Positions 55,801 to 62,693 of a stretch of DNA of 64,000 bases are shown here, one piece after another. The translations under genes were made by a program, and so were the position numbers. A model generated the notes under the pieces. The model made no database searches, was not told where the DNA came from, and saw only the letters and a program-made list of their open reading frames with translations. The stretch comes from G963422595 sp963422595 (GTDB taxonomy: Bacteria > Pseudomonadota > Gammaproteobacteria > UBA4575), in NCBI GenBank assembly GCA_963422595.1, contig OY730298.1:1488001-1552000 (forward strand). Reading direction: 5' to 3'. Each line of letters begins with the position of its first letter. The first letter of the stretch is position 1.

Positions 55801-58581
55801 CCGGTCAGCCGGCGTGACGTGTAGAAAGAAAGGCGACTCGGTGTCCGCCGCCACGCACTGTTCCTTGACGTAGTACAGGCGGCCTTCATGCCGATACAGG
55901 TCCCACTCCGAACGCATCAGCGCCTCCCCAGCCACTACCGCCGCATATTCCGCCGCACGAACAACCGGCGGATGACGACCACTCCATGCTTGCCCGGTAG
56001 CCGTGTACTGCCCGGTGTGAATACTGGCAATGGCGTAGTCCGGCGCATCGCGCACCGCCACGCACTTGCCGTCAAAGATGATGCCCTGGTCGTCGAAGTC
56101 AAAATCCAGGTTGTCGGTGCCGCCATACAGCCAGCGCCGCAGCCGATCAGCCGGCGTGACGTGTAGAAAGAAAGGCAACTCGGTGTCCGCCGCCACGCAC
56201 TGTTCCTTGACGTAGTACAGGCGACCCTGATGCCGATACAGGTCCCACTCCGAACGCATCAGCGCCTCCCCAGCCACTACCGCCGCATATTCCGCCGCAC
56301 GAACGAGACGACCACCCCATGTGCGCCCCGCCGCCGTGTACTGCCCGGTGCGAATACCGGCAATGGCGTAGTCCGGCGCATCGCGCACCGCCACGCACTT
56401 GCCGTCAAAGACAATGCCCTGGTCGTTGAAGATAAAGTCCAGGTTGTCGTAGCCGTACGGCCAGCGCCACACGGATAAATCAAACCGGCGTGCCGGTATG
56501 AGGTGCAGAAAGAAAGGTGACTCGGTGTCCGCCGCCACGCACTGTTCCTTGACGTAGAGGAGACTGTCGTCGATAAGATACACGTCATAATTCGAGCGGA
56601 TGACCGGTTGGCGATCCTTGATCAGCTCCGCCAGATAATCGCTCGCTGTCATTGGCTGAAGCCGCATCAAGGCATCTGAGTTTTGGGGCAACACGGCAGC
56701 AGCTACGCATAACCCGGTTTGCGTAATCCTCCATCGCCCCAAAGGACCGATAAACGCCTTGCCTTCCGATCCATTCCAGGACCACACGATCTCCTCGTCC
56801 AATGGACATTTCCTGGCAAACGCCTGCACCGTCCGGCCGTTCACAATAAGCCCGGCATCACCCGACCGGTAGTCGAAGTGAGGTTCCATTTTTTCCCAAA
56901 ACCAGGCAGCAGCGTTAAAATTGCCCAGTGGCGCGGCAGACCAGATTCGAAACGATACTTCCTTCTTCTTCTTCGTACGGGCACCTTCAATTAACGCGCT
57001 CTCATATATCGACGCATCGATCTTCTTATCGATAGGCTCTATGTTGGCGAAGTGCGTGATGCCGAACTTTTCGAACGACGATTCGGCATTTGCATGTTTG
57101 TGTTTGTATGTCCATCCTGTTTTCCGACCTGCGTCACGGTATCCGTGCAGATATTCGTACGAGTTGACCAGACCATCAAGATTCACCACCGGAAAGCGCG
57201 AGAAGTAACCGATGACGCCGGCATCCCACGATCCGACTACGCTGCCTTCGGGAAGAGTGCGGTTCATCGCCTGCGCGCTTAAGTAGGAGAACAACTTCCA
57301 GCTGTTCGGGTTGGCGTGGTCTACGTACCGGAACGGATAAGTGAAGTCTGCCCTGATGAACAGGATGACTATGCCGACGCCGATGATCCCCCGGCTCAGG
57401 AGCACGGCAACGCGACACGATTTTGGAGTGACAAAGCGAAGTACCAGACGGACTGCTACGTAACATCCAACAGGAATGAACAGCGCCAGTGTCAGATATG
57501 CCGGGACGAAATACCAATTGTGGCCCGCGAAGGCAGGATGCACGACAAGTACGGCCTGCGCGAACTTGGCCAGATGGCCCGCCGCTACACCGAACACACC
57601 CACCAGAAAAACCAATAGCAGCCAGTCGTCGCGCCTGCGTGCACGGCGGACAAGCCACCAAAGCAGCGGGAGGAAGGTGCAGGACGCCAGCATAACCGCC
57701 AGCGCGCCGCCGCTGAACACCGGGATTTCCATGATGTTCAGAAGGTTCCGCGGCAGGCTGTAGCCGCCTTCACGTTCCCACCAGACTTGCGACCAGAGGT
57801 GTTTGGTCACGCCGCTTACCGGCAGGATGCCGCCGAAGACAAGCCAGTTGTAGGCGAAATAGACCAGGATGCCAGCGAGGGCACCGAGCAATGGAATGAC
57901 GGCATCGGCCGCCAATACGGAACGGACTCGCTCTCTCCAGGATGCACCGAACGACCGCTCCCGCCAGGACCATTCGATAACGTACAGCGCACCGGTGACC
58001 GCCAGGGATATGGCGATGTACTCCAGACGTACCCACGGCAGGGCGAAGGCGAGCGTGGCCAGCACCCAGCGCCAGCGTACCGGATTGCGCGCGTACAGGC
58101 ACAGGGCCAGAAATAATAAGCCCAGCATGAATATCCCCGCGGATGCCTCCATCCCCATCCAGGTGCCGCGACTTTGATATAACACCGGCAACGCGGCGAA
58201 CAGCAGCACCCAAGGCAGGCGCGCCAACCGTGCCGCTACGACGATGCAGACAACACCACCGGCGATCAGCATGATCTCGAAGGCCTTGATGGCGAACAGC
58301 GCCGCTTCCTTGTCGAACACCCAGTAGAACGGCGTGATAAGCAGCATCCAGATGGGGTGATAGCCGTTGGTGCGGCTGATGCCACCGTCGAAGGTGGAGA
58401 ACTTACCTTCCGCCAGATTACTGGCGATCTGGAAGTAGTAGAAAGAGTCGTCGATATTCACGTCGCCGAGCAGGTTGACGAGGTCGAAGCGGGCGAGCAG
58501 GTAGCAGACGAACCCGACCGCGTAGGCCAGGATGCCACCGATGAACAGGACGAACAGTGCGTTGCGTAGCCAGGCGGGCAT
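52843..58581 (-). CDS. Giant GT-C glycosyltransferase with eleven C-terminal domain repeats
   Basis: A protein of about 1912 residues from ATG 58581 (MPAWLRNALFVLFIGG); the frame stays open upstream through another SDR stub. The helix-rich half (10-460) is nearly identical to the other giant protein, with NIDDSFYYFQIASNLAEGK in place of NSDDAFYYF. The periplasmic region differs from its twin in two patches (about residues 437-460 and 505-560) set in almost identical flanks. From about 659 there are eleven 114-residue units in the order B A A A A B A A A A B, ending RTWEGSFDFAALAGDEESSQ. Its stop overlaps the SDR stub start (ATGA). Confidence 0.75.
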   Translation of the reverse strand: MPAWLRNALFVLFIGGILAYAVGFVCYLLARFDLVNLLGDVNIDDSFYYFQIASNLAEGKFSTFDGGISRTNGYHPIWMLLITPFYWVFDKEAALFAIKAFEIMLIAGGVVCIVVAARLARLPWVLLFAALPVLYQSRGTWMGMEASAGIFMLGLLFLALCLYARNPVRWRWVLATLAFALPWVRLEYIAISLAVTGALYVIEWSWRERSFGASWRERVRSVLAADAVIPLLGALAGILVYFAYNWLVFGGILPVSGVTKHLWSQVWWEREGGYSLPRNLLNIMEIPVFSGGALAVMLASCTFLPLLWWLVRRARRRDDWLLLVFLVGVFGVAAGHLAKFAQAVLVVHPAFAGHNWYFVPAYLTLALFIPVGCYVAVRLVLRFVTPKSCRVAVLLSRGIIGVGIVILFIRADFTYPFRYVDHANPNSWKLFSYLSAQAMNRTLPEGSVVGSWDAGVIGYFSRFPVVNLDGLVNSYEYLHGYRDAGRKTGWTYKHKHANAESSFEKFGITHFANIEPIDKKIDASIYESALIEGARTKKKKEVSFRIWSAAPLGNFNAAAWFWEKMEPHFDYRSGDAGLIVNGRTVQAFARKCPLDEEIVWSWNGSEGKAFIGPLGRWRITQTGLCVAAAVLPQNSDALMRLQPMTASDYLAELIKDRQPVIRSNYDVYLIDDSLLYVKEQCVAADTESPFFLHLIPARRFDLSVWRWPYGYDNLDFIFNDQGIVFDGKCVAVRDAPDYAIAGIRTGQYTAAGRTWGGRLVRAAEYAAVVAGEALMRSEWDLYRHQGRLYYVKEQCVAADTELPFFLHVTPADRLRRWLYGGTDNLDFDFDDQGIIFDGKCVAVRDAPDYAIASIHTGQYTATGQAWSGRHPPVVRAAEYAAVVAGEALMRSEWDLYRHEGRLYYVKEQCVAADTESPFFLHVTPADRLRRWLYGGTDNLDFDFDDQGSVFDGKCVAVHDAPDYAIAGIRTGQYTATGRAWDSRHPPVVRAAEYAAVVAGEALMRSEWDLYRHEGRLYYVKEQCQAADTESPFFLHVTPADRLRRWLYGGTDNLDFDFDDQGIIFDGRCVAVRDAPDYAIAGIRTGQYTATGQAWSGRHPPVVRAAEYAAVVAGEALIRSEWDLYRHQGRLYYVKEQCQAADTELPFFLHVTPADRLRRWLYGGTDNLDFDFDDRGSVFDGKCVAVRDAPDYAIAGIRTGQYTATGRAWDSRHPPVVRAAEYAAVVAGEALMRSEWDLYRHQGRLYYVKEQCVAADTESPFFLHLIPARRFDLSVWRWPYGYDNLDFIFNDQGIIFDGKCMAVRDAPDYAIAGIRTGQYTAAGRTWGGRLVRAAEYAAVVAGEALMRSEWDLYRHQGRLYYVKEQCQAADTESPFFLHVTPADRLRRWLYGGTDNLDFDFDDQGIIFDGKCVAVHDAPDYAIAGIHTGQYTATGQAWSGRHPPVVRAAEYAAVVAGEALMRSEWDLYRHQGRLYYVKEQCVAADTELPFFLHVTPADRLRRWLYGGTDNLDFDFDDQGIIFDGKCVAVRDAPDYAIAGIHTGQYTATGQAWSGRHPPVVRAAEYAAVVAGEALIRSEWDLYRHQGRLYYVKEQCQAADTESPFFLHVTPADRLRRWLYGGTDNLDFDFNDQGSVFDGKCVAVHDAPDYAIAGIRTGQYTATGRAWDSRHPPVVRAAEYAAVVAGEALMRSEWDLYRHQGRLYYVKEQCVAADTESPFFLHVTPADRLRRWLYGGTDNLDFDFDDRGSVFDGTCVAVRDVPDYAIAGIRTGQYTATGRAWGGRHPPVVRAAEYAAVVAGEALMRSEWDLYRHQGRLYYVKEQCVAADTESPFFLHIIPARRFDLSVWRWPYGYDNLDFIFNDQGIIFDGKCMAVRDAPDYAIAGIRTGQYMATGRTWEGSFDFAALAGDEESSQ
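52880..56606 (-). repeat. Eleven-unit 342-bp tandem repeat array
   Basis: Same 342-bp unit as the array at 47715-50748. A multi-unit stretch of about 1 kb (near 54000-54990) matches 47800-48790 almost exactly at an offset of 6200 bp. The helix-rich parts of the two genes are offset by 5858 bp. The difference is 342 bp, one unit, so the arrays have slipped one repeat relative to each other. Confidence 0.92.
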
Positions 58582-58671
58582 AGTCAAATCCGGACGGCGA
58601 GCGGCAAACGCATGCCATCGCCTGCACGTCAGCAGGCGCATGATGGTGCGCCCAATATCCGGGGTGGTGCC
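58582..58671 (-). pseudogene. SDR N-terminal stub upstream of the second giant gene
   Basis: In frame with the giant gene, codons 58671 to 58582 read GTTPDIGRTIMRLLTC, then AARRPDLT. The same stub at 52846 has GTTSDIGRTIMRLLTC. The first ten or so codons of the SDR are missing, and the DNA changes to the end of the small Tat-like gene. This marks a recombination edge. Confidence 0.65.
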
Positions 58672-58694
58672 GCGAGCATCAATGCTATTTTTCC

Positions 58695-59057
58695 CTATCC
58701 ACCCTGCGCATGCAGACGCGCGACCATGGCATACAGCAGAAGCTCGGATTCGGTGTAGGAGAATCTGGCAAATTCTATCAGGGGATCATTAACGGCATTA
58801 TCGCGGATTCGATTGATATGGAAGCCATCCGTGTTATAGACGTCTCTGTCGCACAATTCCCTGATGATCTCGTCCGTCGACAGATTGGAAAATGCGCTGG
58901 CGAAATCCTGATTAGAGAGAGCTTGTAGGTGTTGCGGAAGTTCCGCATACGAAATGTCGGTTCGACAATGGAAGCGGTTGCCGAATAGCCATCTGCCGCC
59001 GCCAATCAGTGCTGCGACTAAGAGGCCGATACTCAAGAGAAAACCGCGCCGTTGCAT
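58695..59057 (-). CDS. Small Tat-like partner of the GMC oxidoreductase
   Basis: A 120-residue protein with N-terminus MQRRGFLLSIGLLVAALIGG, a hydrophobic helix behind an RRGFLL that resembles a twin-arginine export motif (RRxFL). The mature part is helical (SYAELPQHLQALSNQ, FSYTESELLLYAMVARLH). It ends 2 bp after the GMC gene in the same operon. Small helical Tat-dependent subunits (gluconate 2-dehydrogenase subunit 3 type) travel with GMC dehydrogenases and help export them, so I infer that role; sequence similarity to that family is not proven here. Confidence 0.6.
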   Translation of the reverse strand: MQRRGFLLSIGLLVAALIGGGRWLFGNRFHCRTDISYAELPQHLQALSNQDFASAFSNLSTDEIIRELCDRDVYNTDGFHINRIRDNAVNDPLIEFARFSYTESELLLYAMVARLHAQGG

Positions 59058-59058
59058 G

Positions 59059-60408
59059 TTATTGTCTCCTGCTCAGGTAGTCAGCCAAACGCAGAGACAG
59101 GGCTACGATGGTAAGCGTCGGGTTGGCCGCCGCTACCGACGGGAACAGCGAAGACCCCGCAACATACAGATTCTCTATTCCATGTACGCGGCCCTGGGCA
59201 TCGGTGACCGAATTGCCCGGATCGTTGCCCATTCGTGTCGATCCCATCATGTGTCCCCCTCCTCCGATGTTGAATTTCTCAGGCTGAATGCCCATTCGGC
59301 CAAGTCCGGAACGCACCAGCTCCGCGTTGAGGTGGTCGCAGGCAGCGCGTATCTCTTGGGGATTGAACTTCAACCCGACATGGGCGACGGGTTGGTTCAG
59401 GGAGTCCCGACGATTATCGGACAGCGTGATTCGGTTTTGCCCAAGCGACACCATTTCGGCCCGAATATGTGTACGTCCAGCAATAGTACGCCTGCTGCGG
59501 CCGAGAATATTGTGCGTGGCGCTTTCAGTATTGCGTACCTGGAAAGTCGCGGATACCAAAAAGTGCTCGCTACAGAACTCGGATGACAATGCAATGGCGT
59601 GAACGATCCATGACGTGTGTTTATCCTTCACCTGTTGGAGCTTCAGTTCATCCAGCACCAAGTCAGCGTATTGATACAGATGCGGATGCTCGCAAAAGTA
59701 CCGCCCAACCGGGAGTTTATTGTCCCCCGGAAGGGAAAGTTGCAGCAAACGGGCATTTTGGACGCCGCCGGCCGCGAGCACAATCTCATTTCCGAACACC
59801 TCTGTCGGAACCGGTCGGCTCCCGGATGATTCCAGGATGGAGACACTTGCAGCAATGCCTCCTCTTGTGTTGACGGCGGTTACCGAATGATTGAACAATA
59901 TGTCGACATTCGCGTTGCTGCTTACCCATTCGTCGAACGCAACGTTAAAGCGCGTCGGCGGACTGAAATAGTATGGCCTGTAGACGACATTGGCATTGTC
60001 TGGGAAGGGTGTTTCCGGATTTCTGTGGACTGCCTCCGGCACATCCAGGATGTCGGCGGCTGGCGGATAATACGCATAGAGATCGTCATAGGAAAAAGGC
60101 CATTCGTCATTCAGGAAGGCGCGTTTTTCCAGAACCTGACACCAGCCATTCCAAACGATGGAGGTGCCGCCGAAGACCCGCTGATTGTGAAAAGCGTATT
60201 GGGTTGCGGACAAATCGCCAGTCGCATCCACCAGGGATAATTTTCGTGCATTGTCGCTGCCGGTTTCCGAGCGACCGCCGCTTTCCAGAATCAGAACGCT
60301 ATTGCCAGTGCGCTCTTCGTATTTGTGCGCCAGAGTCATCCCGGCCGGACCTGAGCCTATGACGATCAGGTCATAGGAAGACCGCAGGTCGCTGAATTTA
60401 ATTTCCAT
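59059..60408 (-). CDS. GMC-family FAD oxidoreductase
   Basis: A 449-residue flavoprotein alcohol/sugar dehydrogenase. It has the FAD motif LIVIGSGPAGMTLAHKYEE at residue 14, LESGGR near 40 and FGGTSIVWNGWC near 79 with the FAD-loop pattern. VLAAGGVQNARLLQ lies near 208, and the C-terminal GGGGHMMGSTRMG near 378 and SVAAANPTLTIVALSLRLADYL have the His and Asn of the GMC active site. No own signal peptide is seen, which suits hitch-hiking export with the small Tat-like protein coded next. It lies between glycosyltransferase copy B and the giant gene. Substrate unknown; a polyprenyl-linked or free sugar alcohol is a guess from context. Confidence 0.85.
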   Translation of the reverse strand: MEIKFSDLRSSYDLIVIGSGPAGMTLAHKYEERTGNSVLILESGGRSETGSDNARKLSLVDATGDLSATQYAFHNQRVFGGTSIVWNGWCQVLEKRAFLNDEWPFSYDDLYAYYPPAADILDVPEAVHRNPETPFPDNANVVYRPYYFSPPTRFNVAFDEWVSSNANVDILFNHSVTAVNTRGGIAASVSILESSGSRPVPTEVFGNEIVLAAGGVQNARLLQLSLPGDNKLPVGRYFCEHPHLYQYADLVLDELKLQQVKDKHTSWIVHAIALSSEFCSEHFLVSATFQVRNTESATHNILGRSRRTIAGRTHIRAEMVSLGQNRITLSDNRRDSLNQPVAHVGLKFNPQEIRAACDHLNAELVRSGLGRMGIQPEKFNIGGGGHMMGSTRMGNDPGNSVTDAQGRVHGIENLYVAGSSLFPSVAAANPTLTIVALSLRLADYLSRRQ

Positions 60409-60437
60409 CTACAATTCTCCCGGTAATCCCGTGTCCT

Positions 60438-60509
60438 TCACAACGCGATGGCGCGGCCAATATCCGAGGTGGCACCAAGTACCAGTGCCGTCTCGCATCT
60501 GTCGGTCAT
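60438..60509 (-). pseudogene. 23-codon SDR fragment at the duplication edge
   Basis: Reads MTDRCETALVLGATSDIGRA, then IAL and a stop. The first 22 residues are the same as the intact SDR (45589). The last residue and stop come from the DNA beyond the junction at 60443/60444. The ATGA overlap with the glycosyltransferase stop is kept. Clearly a by-product of the block duplication. Confidence 0.9.
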
Positions 60510-62693
60510 GGCGCAACCTCGCCGTCGCCCGACTGTTCGGTGAGGTTGAAGTTGCCTTCCCAGACTCGTCCCCCGCCGGTGTACTGCCCGGTGCGGATGG
60601 TGGCGATGGGGTATTTCGGCAGATGCCGGACGGCGAAGCAGGTTCCCCCGACTTCCCGGCCGATGCTTCGAAATCTGAAATCGAGATTGTCGAATTGGAA
60701 CTGCCTGCGGCGCTCGGGCAGGTCGTTGCGGTGCATCGGGAACACATGCACGAAGAAGGGCGCCTCGACATCTGTCGGATAGCGGCACGACTGCTTTTCG
60801 TAGACGAGCGATTTCCCGGTGAAATAGACGTCGAAGTTCGAGCGGATCACCGGTTCGAGTCCGGGCGGGCGCAGCACTGGCATATATTCCTTTCGCATAC
60901 GCAGGTCGCGGTCGCCAAAACGCTCGAGCACCCACTGTTTGTCCGGGGAGTTGAAGGGCATCCACAAATCAGCCCCGACCTTCACGGCGTAGCGCGCGCT
61001 GGCGAGTGCTGCAGATGCACTGGACTCGGAAGGACGTATGGTGAAGTTGACTCCGCGCTCTTCGATATATCCAGGCGGTGGCCAACGATCATGGGCGATG
61101 ACACGTTCGTGATTGGGTCTGGTGACCGGGTTGCGGGCCACCGTGGCATCGGTCAGGCCAAATCTGTCGATCACTTTCAGGTCCGGGAGATAATAGAAGC
61201 GGATGCCGAGCGCACCGTCGGACATCAGCGCGTCGTCGGGGATCACGCCTCGCCGCATGTTCTCGTAGGGTTTCCAGTTTCGTAGTAGCTGGTTGGCGAG
61301 CTCGCGGTGCTCCGTGAAGGGGGTGGCGACGAGCTGTGGGGCAGCGAGGCGCCGCAGGTCGTTGGAGATGGCGACCAGCATCGGCATTGCGGGCGCGGCA
61401 AGCAGCCACCCGGCATTGTCGTGGTCGAGTTCTATATGCAGCCTGACGATATGCTCGCGGATCGCGGCGCCCGCGAACAGCAGCGCACCCTGGATGGCGC
61501 TGGCGTAGAACAGCACCGGCACGAAGAGCGCGACCGCGAAGGTTCGCGCGCCCATCCAGCCCAACGCGGGAGGCCGCCAACGCCAGGCGGCAAGGCGCGA
61601 ACCGAGACGGACGATGCCCAGAGCGGCGGGGACGGCCAGCAGCGGCCAATAGAAGTCCAGCGGACGGTACTCGAAACGATCGCCGCCGACCCGCATAACA
61701 TAGATCATGTGGACGCCGACCAGGAGCAGTACCAGTGCGAACGTTCCGTCGCGGCGCGAGCGCCAGCGATGCCGCATGGCGACGGCGGCCAGGGGGAGCA
61801 GCAGGTACAGGCCGGTCTCCAGCGCCGCTGCCCACAGGTAGCGGAACCCGGACTCGTACCAGGGCCGCACGTGCTTGGCGTAGTAGGTGTTGGGCAGCCA
61901 CTCGCCGTAGTAGCCATAGCGGAACAGGTAGTGGGCGGCCACCAGCGCTGCGAACGGCACTGCCAGCCACGCCAGGCGTCGCCAGTCCGGCCAGAGGCGT
62001 CCGGCGTCCACCATCAACTGAACGGCGAACCAGCCGATGCACAGGGCACCGATCAACAGCCCTTCGGGCCGGGTGTAGGCAACCAATGCCAAACTCAATG
62101 ACGCCGCTAACAATCCCCAGCAACGGTGACAATAGAGGCTCAGGAAAACCACGGCCAGGACGGTGAAGAAGGTGAACTGCCGCGTCTCCAGCCCGCCGCC
62201 CGAGGTCCACACCGCGAAGGTGGCGCTGGAGCACAGCAAACCGAGGGCCATCCATGCCGTCAGCCACCGATGGCGTACCACCGGCAGGCGCATGACCCAC
62301 CACAGCATCGCCGCGATAGTCCCGACGGTGCAGACAACCGACAACCACGGCGCCGCCTGTTCCGGCGGGATGCCCAATAGTCTCCATATCGCCGCCAACT
62401 CCAGTACCCACAGGAAGTTGGTGTAGCCCTCAACGTACTCGCCGGGATTGAAGACCAGGCCGTGGCCTTCCAGCAGGTTACGAACGTAGCGGAAGCTGAT
62501 GAAGGCGTCATCGCACAGGAACCATGCGACAGCGGCGAGCCATCCAAGCAAAACCAGCCATGGCAGGCAAAGTGAGATCAGGAATACGGGCGACCTTTGC
62601 AGCCCGGCCGACCACTCCGTCATCATGTTATCAATGCGACGCATCACGGTAATATTCGCCCTGCCAAATTCGTCCACTGCCCGTGTACTGCCC
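60444..62693. repeat. 2.25-kb duplicated block, copy B
   Basis: Near-exact copy of 45524-47761 in the same orientation, 14.9 kb away. The right junction is after base 62693 (ACTGCCC, then TAGGAT where copy A has GGTGCG). The left junction is at 60443/60444 in ACGCGATGG. Differences cluster in the middle (about 61207-61330, 61430-61690 and 61790-62010) and include small in-frame indels. Confidence 0.92.
60506..62644 (-). CDS. GT-C glycosyltransferase, AftB-like, copy B
   Basis: A 712-residue twin of the protein at 45586-47712, from ATG 62644, which overlaps the TGA of the upstream gene (TGATG). All motifs of copy A are kept, with the CDDAFISFRY loop, VEGYTNFLW and one C-terminal 114-residue domain ending RTGQYTGGGRVWEG. 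It differs by scattered changes and in-frame indels: EHIVRLHIELDH replaces ERIIELDH and ANQLLRN replaces ARNQLRN, in the periplasmic part near 450-500. No frameshift, so both copies look functional. Confidence 0.8.
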   Translation of the reverse strand: MRRIDNMMTEWSAGLQRSPVFLISLCLPWLVLLGWLAAVAWFLCDDAFISFRYVRNLLEGHGLVFNPGEYVEGYTNFLWVLELAAIWRLLGIPPEQAAPWLSVVCTVGTIAAMLWWVMRLPVVRHRWLTAWMALGLLCSSATFAVWTSGGGLETRQFTFFTVLAVVFLSLYCHRCWGLLAASLSLALVAYTRPEGLLIGALCIGWFAVQLMVDAGRLWPDWRRLAWLAVPFAALVAAHYLFRYGYYGEWLPNTYYAKHVRPWYESGFRYLWAAALETGLYLLLPLAAVAMRHRWRSRRDGTFALVLLLVGVHMIYVMRVGGDRFEYRPLDFYWPLLAVPAALGIVRLGSRLAAWRWRPPALGWMGARTFAVALFVPVLFYASAIQGALLFAGAAIREHIVRLHIELDHDNAGWLLAAPAMPMLVAISNDLRRLAAPQLVATPFTEHRELANQLLRNWKPYENMRRGVIPDDALMSDGALGIRFYYLPDLKVIDRFGLTDATVARNPVTRPNHERVIAHDRWPPPGYIEERGVNFTIRPSESSASAALASARYAVKVGADLWMPFNSPDKQWVLERFGDRDLRMRKEYMPVLRPPGLEPVIRSNFDVYFTGKSLVYEKQSCRYPTDVEAPFFVHVFPMHRNDLPERRRQFQFDNLDFRFRSIGREVGGTCFAVRHLPKYPIATIRTGQYTGGGRVWEGNFNLTEQSGDGEVAP

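Noticed and set aside
47960..56480. Many rightward open frames beginning MPIQVPLRTHQRLPSHY and leftward frames MHGGARCAGLRHCR
   Set aside because: They recur every 342 bp as shadows of the repeat units in other frames; GC-rich repeats lack stop codons. The frame with the GT-C domain and 114-residue units is the coherent one.
47715..56606. CRISPR or satellite DNA
   Set aside because: Unit of 342 bp in one open frame with protein-level constraint and no spacers.
47699..58581. Assembly artefact as full explanation of the arrays
   Set aside because: Units differ in type and in many single bases, and junctions carry gene-specific scraps. Real duplication is more likely, though exact copy number should be treated with care.
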